A DNA stretch of 64,000 bases from Nocardia elegans NBRC 108235 (GCF_001612845.1 NZ_BDBF01000001.1:248001-312000); one strand, 5' to 3'. Positions 42,501-51,798 are shown, counted from the stretch's first letter. Translations and numbers: made by a program. Notes: generated from the sequence alone by a model not told the origin.

Positions 42501-43486
42501 TGTCCCTCCCGCAGCGAACGCCCGGTGACGGTGAGGAACACGTCGTCGAGGCTCGGTCGTTTCACGGTCAGCGCACCGGGCACGATGCCGTGCTCGTCCA
42601 GTGCGCGCAGCAGCGGCACCACGGCGGCATCGCCGCGCGCCACCGTCAGATGCACCAGTCCGTCGGCGCGCAGCTTCGAGCGCAACTCCAGCACCGAGTC
42701 GGCGATCTCGATCGCGAGATCGGCCTGTGCGTCGGCGATGTCGAGGCTGATCACATCGCCGGAGATCCGCTGTTTCAGCTCGTCCGGCGTGCCGGAGGCG
42801 ACGATGCCGCCGTGATCCATGACCAGGATCCGGTCGCACAGCGCGTCGGCTTCCTCCAGGTAGTGCGTGGTGAGCACGATCGTCGTGCCCTCGGACCGCA
42901 ACCGCCGCACATGTTCCCAGAGGTTCGCGCGGCTCTGCGGGTCCAGCCCGGTGGTCGGCTCGTCCAGGTAGACCAGTCGCGGACGATGCACCAGGCCGAG
43001 CGCGATATCGACGCGGCGGCGCTGCCCGCCGGACAGCTCGCGGCAGCGCCGACGGCCGAGTCCGTCCAGTTCCAGCGTCCGCAGGAGGTGTTCGGCACTC
43101 GCCGTCGCCTCGGCCTTGCTCAGCCCGAAAAGCCTTGCCTGCAGGACCAATTGGTCGATCACCAGCTCGTCGTCGTTGGTCATGCCGCCCTGGGCGACGT
43201 ACCCGATGCGAGCCCGCACCTCGCGCGGCGCCTCGCGGAGATCGGCGTCGGCGATCCGCGCCTGGCCCGCGGTCGGCGCGAGCAGCGTCGCGATCATCCG
43301 CAGGGTGGTGGTCTTACCGGCGCCGTTGGGACCGAGCAGTCCCACGATCTCGCCCTCGCGGACCTCGAAGTCCAAGCCGTTCACGGCCTGCACCGGTCCC
43401 GTTTTCGTCGTGAACGTCCGTGCCAGCCCCCGCACTCGGATCGCCGAGGTGCGGGTGCGGTCACGAACGGTAGCCGTCGTTTCCAT
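42497..43486 (-). CDS. ABC transporter ATP-binding protein (DrrA-like)
   Basis: A 329-residue ATPase. Walker A is GPNGAGKTTT (near 52-61), the signature LSGGQRRRVDIA, Walker B LVYLDEPTTGLD, and the switch His is in LTTHYLEEA. The C-terminal 90 residues are the DrrA-type extension. ATG 43486 is preferred over the start at 43522 because that would run into the operator region. It lies 46 bases downstream of padR in the same direction, with a 20-base inverted repeat in the gap. Confidence 0.93.
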   Translation of the reverse strand: METTATVRDRTRTSAIRVRGLARTFTTKTGPVQAVNGLDFEVREGEIVGLLGPNGAGKTTTLRMIATLLAPTAGQARIADADLREAPREVRARIGYVAQGGMTNDDELVIDQLVLQARLFGLSKAEATASAEHLLRTLELDGLGRRRCRELSGGQRRRVDIALGLVHRPRLVYLDEPTTGLDPQSRANLWEHVRRLRSEGTTIVLTTHYLEEADALCDRILVMDHGGIVASGTPDELKQRISGDVISLDIADAQADLAIEIADSVLELRSKLRADGLVHLTVARGDAAVVPLLRALDEHGIVPGALTVKRPSLDDVFLTVTGRSLREGQ

Positions 43487-43513
43487 ACCGCACACGGTAG
43501 GAACGACGGCTAA

Positions 43514-43533
43514 AATAGTCAAGCTTTACTATT
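43514..43533. promoter_or_regulatory. PadR-type operator between padR and the ABC exporter
   Basis: AATAGT (43514-43519) and ACTATT (43528-43533) are perfect arms with an 8-base spacer, the spacing typical of PadR sites. The right arm reaches the last base of the padR stop codon. The site overlaps the likely promoter of the ABC genes, so the PadR protein probably represses them. Confidence 0.65.
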
Positions 43534-44174
43534 CAGTCTTGATCGACTGCTGCCCCGGCATCGTCCCGCGGATGCTCGAACAGGGTGTACGGCGCCGAGG
43601 ACCAGACATCCAGCTCGCCGTTCTCGATGCGCTGCAAGGTTTTTCGCGACCACTCCAAGTCGGCGCGGGTATGGGCGGCGGCCAGCGCGATCGCGTCGGC
43701 CACGTGATACGGCTCGGTTTCGGTCGGATCGCCGCTGCCGGACAGGATCCGCTGCTCCTCCCGCTCGAAATAGCCCAGATCGGCCTCGAACTTCAGAATG
43801 CGGCTGCGCAACGCCGCGATCACATCGCCGCGTGGCGCGAACGGGAACAGCGCCACGGCGGCGTGATACGGATGTTTCGGCTGCTCGGCCGACCACAGAC
43901 CCTCCCGGATCAGATCGGCGAGCACCTTCTCCCCCTCCGACGTCAGCCGATAGGAGGTCCGTTCCGGGCGCGCGCCGTCCTGGCCCACGCCCTCGACGGC
44001 GATGAGCCCGTCGCGCTGCAGGGTGTTCAGCGCACCGTAGACCGATCCGGGTTTGACGTTGGCCCAGTCGTCGGCATGCCAGGACAGCAGCTCACGCCGC
44101 ACGTCGTAACCGTGCACGGGTTGCAGCAGCCGCACCAGGGCCAGCACCAGCAGTCGAGTCGTCGGAACAGCCAT
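43533..44174 (-). CDS. PadR-family transcriptional repressor
   Basis: A 213-residue regulator. The winged helix (LLVLALVRLLQPVHGYDVRR, SVYGALNTLQRDGLI, about 8-75) is of the PadR type, and the C-terminal helical domain (about 105-200) is the long Vir_act_alpha_C form. It is followed by an ABC exporter, a common pairing in which a drug releases the repressor. An operator-like repeat lies at its own 3' end. The inducing compound is unknown. Confidence 0.92.
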   Translation of the reverse strand: MAVPTTRLLVLALVRLLQPVHGYDVRRELLSWHADDWANVKPGSVYGALNTLQRDGLIAVEGVGQDGARPERTSYRLTSEGEKVLADLIREGLWSAEQPKHPYHAAVALFPFAPRGDVIAALRSRILKFEADLGYFEREEQRILSGSGDPTETEPYHVADAIALAAAHTRADLEWSRKTLQRIENGELDVWSSAPYTLFEHPRDDAGAAVDQD

Positions 44175-44225
44175 ACCGAAAATTCTGCCCCCGCCGCCCG
44201 GTACTCGCCGCCGCGACCCGGCCGA

Positions 44226-45488
44226 TCACAGCGGGTTGTTCGGATCCCGTTCCGGCAGTGGGCGTTCGGTGATCACCGGGCGGCCCAGCGGATTGCGGAC
44301 CCGGCGCTTGGCGGCCTGATAGACCTGAATCGTCTCCGCGGCCACCACATCCCAGGCGAAATCGGCGGTCAGCCGCGCATGGGCCGCGTACGCCCGCTGC
44401 TGCGCCGCGATCGGATCGTCGAGGACGGCCGTCACCGCCTCGACCAGTCCGGTCACATCCGCTGGTTCGAACGAAGCGCCGGTGACTCCGTCGACGACCA
44501 GCTCACCGAGCCCACCGGCGGTGGAGGTCACCAGCGGCGTTCCGGCCGCGGCGGCCTCGAGGGCGACGATGCCGAACGGCTCGTAGCGGCTGGGCAGCAC
44601 GATCGCGTCGGCGCCGTGCAGCCAGCCCAGCAGTTCGGCGTGGTCCAGGCGGCCGGCGAAATTCACCGCGCGGGCCACCCGATGGACCCGCGCGCGCTCG
44701 CGCAGCCATTCGAACTGCGTGCCCACCCCCGCGATGGTCAGCGTGGCGCCGGGATGGGCGCGACGGATCCGCGGCAGTGCGGCGATCGCGTCCTGCACGC
44801 CCTTCTCGTATTCGAGCCGGCCCACGTACAGCAGCCGCGGCGGACCCGAACGCGGCGCGCGGTCGCGAAATGTCCACGCCCCCACGTCGATTCCGTTGCG
44901 GATCACCGTCACCGGCACCAGTTCGGGGCCGTAGAGCTTTTCCACCTCGTCCTGCATCGAGGTCGAACAGGTGATGAGGGCATCGGATTCGCGGGCCAGC
45001 CACCACTCGACCGAATGGACCTGCTTGTTGACCCGGCCCGAAACCCAGCCGCTGTGGCGGCCCGCCTCGGTGGCATGAATGGTCGAGACCAGCGGCACGT
45101 CGTAGTACTCGGCCAGGGCGATCGCCGAATGCGCGACCAGCCAGTCGTGGGCGTGCACCACATCCGGCGTCCAGCCCTCGGCGATACCCGGTTTGCTCAA
45201 CGCGATACCGGCGCGGACCATCGCATGCCCCATGGCGAGGGTCCAGGCGAGCATGTCCTCGCCGAAGTCGAAGGCGGGCGGATCCTCGGCGACCGCGACC
45301 ACCAGCACCCGATCCTCGATGAAGGTGTGGGTGGGGTGCGTCGTGGCGTCGGTGCCCATCGGCCGGCGCGCCAGCACCACGACCTCGTGACCGGCGGCCG
45401 CCAGTTCGACGGCCAGATGATGGACGTGCCGGCCCAGCCCACCGACAACTACCGGTGGGTACTCCCACGACACCATCAAGATCTTCAT
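44226..45488 (-). CDS. Alpha-1,4-glucosyltransferase of MGLP synthesis (Rv3032-like, GT4)
   Basis: A 420-residue GT-B glycosyltransferase. The N-terminus MKILMVSWEYPPVVVGGLGR and PSRYEPFGIVALEAAAAGTP (E-x7-E, near 310-330) are typical of this group. M. tuberculosis Rv3032 elongates methylglucose lipopolysaccharide and glycogen. ATG 45488 overlaps the GH57 stop (ATGA). It ends the minus-strand operon methyltransferase - GH57 - glycosyltransferase. Length (Rv3032 is about 414) and order agree, so assignment to MGLP is well supported. Confidence 0.92.
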   Translation of the reverse strand: MKILMVSWEYPPVVVGGLGRHVHHLAVELAAAGHEVVVLARRPMGTDATTHPTHTFIEDRVLVVAVAEDPPAFDFGEDMLAWTLAMGHAMVRAGIALSKPGIAEGWTPDVVHAHDWLVAHSAIALAEYYDVPLVSTIHATEAGRHSGWVSGRVNKQVHSVEWWLARESDALITCSTSMQDEVEKLYGPELVPVTVIRNGIDVGAWTFRDRAPRSGPPRLLYVGRLEYEKGVQDAIAALPRIRRAHPGATLTIAGVGTQFEWLRERARVHRVARAVNFAGRLDHAELLGWLHGADAIVLPSRYEPFGIVALEAAAAGTPLVTSTAGGLGELVVDGVTGASFEPADVTGLVEAVTAVLDDPIAAQQRAYAAHARLTADFAWDVVAAETIQVYQAAKRRVRNPLGRPVITERPLPERDPNNPL

Positions 45489-47056
45489 GCCGGTCCTTCT
45501 GTTGCTCCCGCCGAGCGGTGACCGACTGCGGGGATGTCCGTACCTCGTGCGTCGAGTCGGCGCGCGTCGAGAGCGGGGAAGAATCCGTCGGCCGCGTACC
45601 ATCCTGCCGCCAACTGCCGTGCTTTGGCGAGTTGGCCCGCGGTGACGGCCCCGGCGATCTCGCGGACGGCGTGCGCGTGCTGATGCGCGCGGTCGCGGGC
45701 ATAGCCGGCCGCGGAGTCCTTGCTGACCATGAACGCCCAGTCGCTGGAGACGGCCAGAATCGCCTCGCGCAGCAGCTGATCGGCGACCGGATCACGCAGA
45801 CCGTCGGACTGCGCGGCCATCTTGTCCAGGGTGTCCAGGGCCGCACGCACGATCTCGGCGTTGAGTTCGACCAGGTCGCGGACCTGATCGCCGGCCCACA
45901 CCCGCCAGTCCTTACCCGAACCCCACGAGGAATCGGCCAGTTCGACGGGTTCGCCGACGAATCCGTCCGCCCGCGCGTCGGCGAGGGTGCCGACGGTGAC
46001 CCCGGCCTCGGGCAAGGCGCGCAGCACCTGTTCCAGCCACTGCGGCCCCTCGTGCCACCAGTGGCCGAACAGTTCGGTGTCGAAGGCCGCCACCACCAGC
46101 GCCGGCCGGCCGATCCGCTCGGATTCGGTGATCAGCCGTTCGCGCACGGTCGCCACGAAATCGGCGACATCGCGTTCGATCGCCGCCGCGGCGGCCGCGG
46201 GATCGTAGGGCGCCTTGTCCGGACCCGCGACCTGCTTGCCGGTGACGCGGGCCGGTTTGAGACCGGTCTCGTGGTCGTAGTGATGGAAGTCGCGGTAGTG
46301 GGCTTGGCCCGGATATCCGGATTTCGGCGACCACACCCGGTAGCTGACCTGCAGATCCCGCCCGAACGCGACCACATCGCTGTCCCAGACGGGCCGGCCG
46401 AGGGTGGTGTCGCCTCGCAGCGCCGGACCGTCGACCATGAAATGCGTCACACCCGCTGCGGCATAGCCGGTTTCCATCCCCGGTGTGAAGCCACATTCCG
46501 GCGCCCAGATCCCCGCCGGGGTGCGCCCCCAGCGATGCCGCGCGTCGGCCAGGCCTTCGCGCAACTGGAAGTCACGCAGGCGCGCATCGAGCAGCGGCTG
46601 GAACGGATGCGCCAGCGGACCGCCCAGCAGTTCGATCGCCTCGGCGTCGATCAGCTCCCGCCACACCGGCGAACCGCCGTGCCGCCACCGCTGCTCGAAA
46701 TCGGCGAGGGCCTCGGCGGCCAGTGCGTGTTCGTAGCCGCCCAGCTCACGCTTGCCGGCCATCGATGCCTCGTCGGCACGCATCTGCCAGTTCCCCAGCC
46801 AGTGGTGCATGGCCGCCAGCGCGTGCGGATCGTCGAGCTGGGCGGCCAGCACCGGCGTGATGCCGAAGCTGAGCAGATGCGAACGGCCTTCCGCGGCAAG
46901 GGTTCTCAGCACCCGGGCGACCGGCAGATAGGACGCCGCCCACGATTGATACAACCATTCCTCACCCACCGGCCAGCGGCCGTGATGGACCAGCCACGGC
47001 AGATGAGAATGCAGGACCAGACTGAACCGGCCCGGCACCGCCCGCGAATCGCTCAC
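45485..47056 (-). CDS. GH57 alpha-glucan branching enzyme (Rv3031-like)
   Basis: A 523-residue GH57 enzyme. The nucleophile is in IWAPECGFTPGM (Glu near 199) and the acid in VVAAFDTELFGHWW (Asp near 341); the N-terminus SLVLHSHLPWLVHHGRWPVG and the C-terminal DUF1957-type helical domain are complete. It probably makes alpha-1,6 branches during MGLP synthesis. GTG 47056 overlaps the methyltransferase stop (GTGA). Length and neighbours match Rv3031 (about 526 residues). Confidence 0.93.
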   Translation of the reverse strand: MSDSRAVPGRFSLVLHSHLPWLVHHGRWPVGEEWLYQSWAASYLPVARVLRTLAAEGRSHLLSFGITPVLAAQLDDPHALAAMHHWLGNWQMRADEASMAGKRELGGYEHALAAEALADFEQRWRHGGSPVWRELIDAEAIELLGGPLAHPFQPLLDARLRDFQLREGLADARHRWGRTPAGIWAPECGFTPGMETGYAAAGVTHFMVDGPALRGDTTLGRPVWDSDVVAFGRDLQVSYRVWSPKSGYPGQAHYRDFHHYDHETGLKPARVTGKQVAGPDKAPYDPAAAAAAIERDVADFVATVRERLITESERIGRPALVVAAFDTELFGHWWHEGPQWLEQVLRALPEAGVTVGTLADARADGFVGEPVELADSSWGSGKDWRVWAGDQVRDLVELNAEIVRAALDTLDKMAAQSDGLRDPVADQLLREAILAVSSDWAFMVSKDSAAGYARDRAHQHAHAVREIAGAVTAGQLAKARQLAAGWYAADGFFPALDARRLDARGTDIPAVGHRSAGATEGPA

Positions 47057-47868
47057 GGCTTCACCGCGATGGCGACCAGATCGAGGCTGGCATCGATCTC
47101 CGGATCCCACACCGGGACGGCCGAACCGGGGGCCGGGCGCAGTTCGAAATCGCCGGTGCGCACACCGGCCACCGCCGCGGTCAGTTCGGCGGGCCAGGGT
47201 TCCCCGGCCAGCGCCCGCTCGATCTGCGCGTCGATGAACGAGCCGCCCCACTGTTCGTCGAGAGCGACCAGCGCCGGGCCGTGATGGACCCCGGCCATGA
47301 CGTCGACGCGGAATCCGGCCTGCTCCAGCAGTTCCGCGAGTTCGGCGGCGTTCAGCTCTCGAGTGTGGAAGGGGTTCAAGGGCGTATCGCGACCGGGCGA
47401 GAAGGTGATCCGGTTCGGCGTGCTGATCAGCAGCTGCCCGCCGGGGCGCAGCACCCGCAGGCATTCGCGCAGGAATTGGCCCTGGTCCCAGAGATGTTCG
47501 ATGACCTGGAAGTTCACCACCACATCGACCGAGGCGTCGTCGAGCGGCAGGTCGGCGAGATTGCCCTGGATCATCTCGACCCGGGGGTAGGCCGCGCGCA
47601 CATGCTCCACCGCGCTGGTGTCGTAGTCCAGGCCGATCACCCGGGCGGCGACGTCGGCGATCATGTTCGCGCCGTAGCCCTCACCGGAGCCCGCCTCCAG
47701 AACCGTTGCCCCGGCGCATCGTTCGAGCAGGCGCGCGTAGACGATCTCGTGTCGGCGGAACCAGTAGTTCTCCTCCGCGATACCCGGCACGGTCCGTTCG
47801 CCGGTCAGTGGCAGCGACTCCACCCCGGCAGACTCCCCGCTCACCGGGGAGACGACAGCCTCACTCAT
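47053..47868 (-). CDS. SAM-dependent methyltransferase of the MGLP locus (Rv3030-like)
   Basis: A 271-residue class I methyltransferase. The SAM motif is VLEAGSGEGYG near 58-68, then VIGLDYD and PLDDASVDVVVNFQVIEHLW. LTGERTVPGIAEENYWFRRH near residue 20 is also found in Rv3030. ATG 47868 is chosen because it leaves the usual short head; GTG 47931 is possible but would overlap the inverted repeat region. It is divergent from etfB. Rv3030 lies in the MGLP cluster and may methylate glucose units or an intermediate. Confidence 0.88.
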   Translation of the reverse strand: MSEAVVSPVSGESAGVESLPLTGERTVPGIAEENYWFRRHEIVYARLLERCAGATVLEAGSGEGYGANMIADVAARVIGLDYDTSAVEHVRAAYPRVEMIQGNLADLPLDDASVDVVVNFQVIEHLWDQGQFLRECLRVLRPGGQLLISTPNRITFSPGRDTPLNPFHTRELNAAELAELLEQAGFRVDVMAGVHHGPALVALDEQWGGSFIDAQIERALAGEPWPAELTAAVAGVRTGDFELRPAPGSAVPVWDPEIDASLDLVAIAVKP

Positions 47869-47935
47869 TGGATCGACGTTAGCGGTTGCCTGTATCACAC
47901 CGGCGCCCGGACCGGCCATGGAGAACATCACACCC

Positions 47936-47957
47936 TAAGTTACCCGTGAGTAACTTA
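47936..47957. promoter_or_regulatory. Inverted repeat between the MGLP operon and etfBA
   Basis: TAAGTTAC (47936-47943) and GTAACTTA (47950-47957) are perfect 8-base arms with a 6-base spacer. A nested pair, TTACCC (47940-47945) and GGGTAA (47963-47968), partly overlaps it. The site is AT-rich compared with its surroundings and lies in the divergent promoter, so one regulator may control electron transfer flavoprotein and MGLP genes together. Confidence 0.65.
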
Positions 47958-48078
47958 ATGTAGGGTAATCTCCCGGACGGAGCTTTAGATGTGACGGAGC
48001 TTTTCACGTGGACGTACGGCCACCCGATCGTGCGACCCCACCTCACGTGCCACCAGAACAGGAGGTCGACGAAGACCA

Positions 48079-48864
48079 ATGCCGAACATCGTCGTACTGA
48101 TCAAGCAGGTTCCCGACACCTGGTCCGAGCGCAAGCTCAGCGATGGTGACTACACCCTCGACCGGGAGGCCGCCGACGCGATCCTGGACGAGATCAACGA
48201 GCGTGCCGTCGAAGAGGCTCTGCTGATCAAGGAAGCCCAGGGCGGCGAGGTCACCGTGCTCGCCATGGGCCCCGAGCGCGCCACCGAGGCCATCCGCAAG
48301 GCGCTGTCCATGGGTGCCGACAAGGCCATCCACGTCAAGGACGACGCCATCCACGGCTCCGACGCCGTGCAGACCGCGTGGGTGCTCGCCGGTGCGCTGG
48401 GCCAGATCGAAGGCATCGAGCTCGTCATCGCCGGTAACGAGGCCACCGACGGCCGCGCCGGCGCCGTGCCGGCCATCATCGCCGAGTACCTGGGCATCCC
48501 GCAGCTCACCCACCTGCGCAAGCTGACCGTCGACGGCGACAAGATCTCCGGCGAGCGCGAGACCGACGAGGGCGTGTTCAAGCTCGAGGCGAACCTGCCC
48601 GCCATCGTCTCGGTCACCGAGAAGATCAACGAGCCCCGCTTCCCCTCCTTCAAGGGCATCATGGCCGCGAAGAAGAAGGAAGTGCAGACGTTCACCCTGG
48701 CCGACCTGGGCATCGACCCGTCGACCGTCGGCGTGGGCAATGCCGGCACCGCAGTCTCCGGTGTCACCCCGAAGCCGCCGCGCACCGCGGGCGAGAAGGT
48801 CGTCGACGAGGGCGAGGGCGGCAACCAGGTCGCGCAGTACCTCATCGGCCAGAAGATCATCTGA
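48079..48864 (+). CDS. etfB: Electron transfer flavoprotein beta subunit
   Basis: A 261-residue EtfB (FixA), beginning NIVVLIKQVPDTWSERKL and carrying NEATDGRAGAVPAIIAEYLG, the AMP-binding part. With EtfA it accepts electrons from acyl-CoA dehydrogenases and passes them to the EtfD-type membrane enzyme. GGAGG lies 13 bases before the ATG. It is co-directional with etfA and divergent from the MGLP operon, as at Rv3029c-Rv3030. Codon use is highly biased to GC-ending codons, suggesting strong expression. Confidence 0.97.
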   Translation: MPNIVVLIKQVPDTWSERKLSDGDYTLDREAADAILDEINERAVEEALLIKEAQGGEVTVLAMGPERATEAIRKALSMGADKAIHVKDDAIHGSDAVQTAWVLAGALGQIEGIELVIAGNEATDGRAGAVPAIIAEYLGIPQLTHLRKLTVDGDKISGERETDEGVFKLEANLPAIVSVTEKINEPRFPSFKGIMAAKKKEVQTFTLADLGIDPSTVGVGNAGTAVSGVTPKPPRTAGEKVVDEGEGGNQVAQYLIGQKII

Positions 48865-48905
48865 GCCCACCGAGCGCAATCACCACAGACTTCAGGAGAA
48901 GCAAC

Positions 48906-49865
48906 ATGGCAGAAGTACTCGTGCTCGTCGAGCACGCCGAAGGTGCCCCCAAGAAGGTCACCACCGAACTCCTCACCGCCGCCCGCACGCTGGGCACCCC
49001 GGCCGCGGTCGTGCTGGGTGCGCCCGGTACCGCCGACAAGCTGGCCGACGCGCTGACCTCGGCCGGTGCCGAGAAGATCTACGTCGCCGAGTCCGACGAC
49101 GTCGAGGGCTTCCTGGTCACCCCGAAGGTCGACGTGCTCGCCGGTCTGGTCGAGTCGGCGTCGCCGGCCGCCGTGCTGGTCGCCGCGTCCGCCGAGGGCA
49201 AGGAGGTGTCGGGTCGCCTGGCCGCCCGCATCGGCTCCGGCCTGCTGGTCGACGTCATCGACGTCAAGTCCGACGGCACCGCGGTCCACTCCATCTTCGG
49301 TGGCGCGTTCACCGTGGACGCCAAGGCCACCGGCGACGTGCCGGTGATCTCGGTGCGCCCGGGCGCGATCGAGGCGGCTCCGCAGGCCGGCGCCGGCGAG
49401 AAGGTGACCGTCGAGGTTCCGGCTCAGGAAGAGGGCGTCACCAAGGTGACCTCCCGCGAGCCCGTCGTCGGTGGCGACCGTCCGGAACTCACCGAGGCCA
49501 CCATCGTGGTCTCCGGTGGTCGCGGCGTCGGCAGCGAGGACAACTTCCACAAGGTCGTCGAGCCGCTGGCCGACGCGCTGGGTGCCGCGGTCGGCGCCTC
49601 GCGTGCCGCCGTCGACTCGGGCTACTACCCGGGCCAGTTCCAGGTCGGCCAGACCGGTAAGACCGTGTCGCCGCAGCTGTATGTGGCCCTGGGCATTTCG
49701 GGCGCGATCCAGCACCGCGCCGGCATGCAGACCTCGAAGACCATCGTCGCCGTCAACAAGGACGAAGAGGCGCCGATCTTCGAGATCAGCGACTACGGCA
49801 TCGTGGGCGACCTGTTCAACGTCGCGCCGCAGCTGACCGAGGCGGTCAAGACCCACAAGGGCTGA
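48906..49865 (+). CDS. etfA: Electron transfer flavoprotein alpha subunit
   Basis: A 319-residue EtfA (FixB). The N-terminal domain ([20 protein letters not shown]) is followed by the FAD domain (about 195-319) with [25 protein letters not shown] and [20 protein letters not shown]. It holds the FAD of the ETF dimer. The gap to etfB is 41 bases and AGGAGAAGCAAC precedes the ATG. A very strong hairpin terminator follows. It supports beta-oxidation, which suits the lipid-rich lifestyle seen elsewhere in the window. Confidence 0.97.
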   Translation: MAEVLVLVEHAEGAPKKVTTELLTAARTLGTPAAVVLGAPGTADKLADALTSAGAEKIYVAESDDVEGFLVTPKVDVLAGLVESASPAAVLVAASAEGKEVSGRLAARIGSGLLVDVIDVKSDGTAVHSIFGGAFTVDAKATGDVPVISVRPGAIEAAPQAGAGEKVTVEVPAQEEGVTKVTSREPVVGGDRPELTEATIVVSGGRGVGSEDNFHKVVEPLADALGAAVGASRAAVDSGYYPGQFQVGQTGKTVSPQLYVALGISGAIQHRAGMQTSKTIVAVNKDEEAPIFEISDYGIVGDLFNVAPQLTEAVKTHKG

Positions 49866-49885
49866 TCGAGACCCCTGCAGGGAGT

Positions 49886-49931
49886 ACGGCTCGCCGAATC
49901 GGTACCTCGCGGTATCGGTTCGGCGAGCCGT
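49886..49931 (+). terminator. Hairpin terminator after etfBA
   Basis: ACGGCTCGCCGAA (49886-49898) pairs with TTCGGCGAGCCGT (49919-49931) over 13 bases. The inner part extends the stem with two G-U pairs to a 4-base loop. It lies 21 bases after the etfA stop and before the convergent DUF1707 gene, so it may act both ways. Confidence 0.85.
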
Positions 49932-49965
49932 CTGCGTTCCGTTCGCGCTGCTCGGTCCGCGATGC

Positions 49966-50373
49966 TCAGTCCGGTGGCCGCGGCGTCTGGTTCCCGCCGA
50001 CGGTGATGCCGATGACGGTCGGTATGCACAGCGCCAGCCCCCACGGCACCGCGACCCAGAACGGCCAGAAGTACCCGGCGCCGGTGGCCAGCCAGATCAC
50101 GACGCACAGGATGTTGACGAAGATCCACGGCGTCCACATGATCAGCACCCACGGCGGCACCCGCCCGGGCCGCGCGGCACCCGCCCGATCCCGCACCGCG
50201 GGCAGATCCGACAGGATCGGCGACAACTCCCCGTAGGTACGCGCGGCGTAGACCTGCTGGACCCGATCGTCGAATTCGGCGAGATTCAATCGACCCTCGT
50301 TCATCGCCGTGCGCAACCGCTCGACGATCTTCTCCCGGTCCGCGTCCGAGGCCCGCACGTGCTCGTTTCCCAC
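49966..50373 (-). CDS. DUF1707 two-helix membrane protein
   Basis: A 135-residue protein. Residues 5-58 (VRASDADREKIVERLRTAMN, LNLAEFDDRVQQVYAARTYG) are the DUF1707 domain, a short helical motif widespread in actinobacteria. Two hydrophobic helices follow (VLIMWTPWIFVNILCVVIWL, FWPFWVAVPWGLALCIPTVI, about 77-125). The domain may be cytosolic. The function is unknown. It converges on etfA and is divergent from the phosphotransferase-like gene. Confidence 0.88.
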   Translation of the reverse strand: MGNEHVRASDADREKIVERLRTAMNEGRLNLAEFDDRVQQVYAARTYGELSPILSDLPAVRDRAGAARPGRVPPWVLIMWTPWIFVNILCVVIWLATGAGYFWPFWVAVPWGLALCIPTVIGITVGGNQTPRPPD

Positions 50374-50486
50374 GGCCCAAGCCTAGAGGCGACCATCGCC
50401 ACGCGCGGGGGAACATCACCCGGAACACCCTGGGGCAGGCGATAATCCGCTTGCGCACCCTCGCCGCCCTCGGCCAGGCTGAGGCC

Positions 50487-51473
50487 GTGCCGACTCCGAC
50501 CGGACCGCCGATCGCACTCCCGCCCGAGGTCGTCGAGACCGTGAGCACGGTCTTCGGCGCGCGCGGCCGGACCTGGCTCACCGAACTTCCCGAGCGCGTC
50601 GAGGCGCTGTCCGCGCAGTGGCAGCTGACCTCGCTCGGCGCCGCCTTCGCCGGTGGCACCCACTCCTACGCCGCCCCCGTCCGCCGCGCCGACGGATCGG
50701 TGGCGGTGCTGAAGATTCCGGTCGTCGACGCGGAGAACGTCGGCGAGGCGGCCGGCCTGTACTGCTACGACGGCGACGGAGCGGTCCGCCTCCACGACTA
50801 CGACCCCGACAGCGGCGCCCTCCTGCTCGAGTGGGCCCGGCCGGGCACGCCACTGCTGGCGCAGCCCGGATTCCCGAGCCTGGAAGGCCTGCCGGAACAT
50901 GCGGACAAGGTCGATGTGGCCTGCCGGTTGTACCGGCGTCTGCGCCGCCCACCCGTCACGCTGCCGGACGGATATCCGGACATTCCCACCGTTTCCGCGG
51001 TACTCGCCGACTGGTCCGTCCGCTTCGGGCAACCGAAACCCGAACTGGTCCACGCCGTTCCGTCCACCCTGCTGGACGCCGCGGTGGCTAGATGCGCCGA
51101 ACTCGCCCGGCCACAGGGAACGCCGGTCCTCGTCAATCGCGATACCCACCTGGGCAATATCGTTGCCGCCGAACGGGAGCCATGGCTGCTGATCGACCCG
51201 AAGCCGTATCTCGGCGAGGACGCATTCGATATCGGTTTCCTGATCATGATTCGGATTCAGCGCTTGCCGACCGCCGAGCACGCGAAACGAATGGTCACCG
51301 ATACGGCCGCGGCCACCGGCGTCGACCCCGGCCGCGCGTGCCGGTGGGCGTTTCTGCGGACGATGGAGGAAATATCCTGGGCCGTCGACGATCACGCGCC
51401 CGGTGACCTGCGGTTACACCTCGCCGTCGCCACCGCCCTGAGCGGAATTGCACCATCTTTCGAGGTGGGTTGA
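50487..51473 (+). CDS. Aminoglycoside/hydroxyurea phosphotransferase-like kinase (APH(6) family)
   Basis: A 328-residue APH-fold protein. Late in the sequence, LVNRDTHLGNIVAAEREPWL and LIDPKPYLGEDAFDIGFLI give the catalytic and metal loops, as in streptomycin 6-kinase (PF04655). The usual H-x-D start of the catalytic loop reads N-R-D here. The Asp is kept, so activity is possible. GTG 50487 is chosen with CTGAGG upstream; TTG 50451 is in frame. Its substrate is unknown, and resistance should not be assumed. Confidence 0.82.
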   Translation: MPTPTGPPIALPPEVVETVSTVFGARGRTWLTELPERVEALSAQWQLTSLGAAFAGGTHSYAAPVRRADGSVAVLKIPVVDAENVGEAAGLYCYDGDGAVRLHDYDPDSGALLLEWARPGTPLLAQPGFPSLEGLPEHADKVDVACRLYRRLRRPPVTLPDGYPDIPTVSAVLADWSVRFGQPKPELVHAVPSTLLDAAVARCAELARPQGTPVLVNRDTHLGNIVAAEREPWLLIDPKPYLGEDAFDIGFLIMIRIQRLPTAEHAKRMVTDTAAATGVDPGRACRWAFLRTMEEISWAVDDHAPGDLRLHLAVATALSGIAPSFEVG

Positions 51474-51798
51474 GCCGCACCGAATCAGGACGATTGCGAA
51501 ACACCGGCGATGAAGATATTCCTACCGAGCCGTAGATAACGAATCGGTCGCTGCCACACGGAATTGCTGCTATCTTTGCTGTCGTCGGGTGCTGGGGCCG
51601 ATCGGGATCCTCCGCCGGTAGGTCGATGCTGAATTCGCCTGTCCGGTAAGCGCTTCGAGGTCTCCTCCAGGTTAGGTGCAGTATCATCCTGCCTGCCGCG
51701 TTCCCGCCGTCCGACCTGAGTGTTATCCCGGCCGCGCCGATCGCGGTCGTCGAGTTGGAAAGGACGAAGCGGCCGGAAATCCGGCACCGAGGGAACTG
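51474..51798 (+). other. Non-coding gap upstream of the conservon
   Basis: This 325-base stretch lies between the phosphotransferase-like gene and cvnA. The first 130 bases are relatively AT-rich and may contain the conservon promoter. No gene, clear operator or terminator was recognised. GGAAAGGACGAAG (about 51758) is too far from the cvnA start to be its ribosome site; GAGGGAACT (51790-51797) is. Confidence 0.5.
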
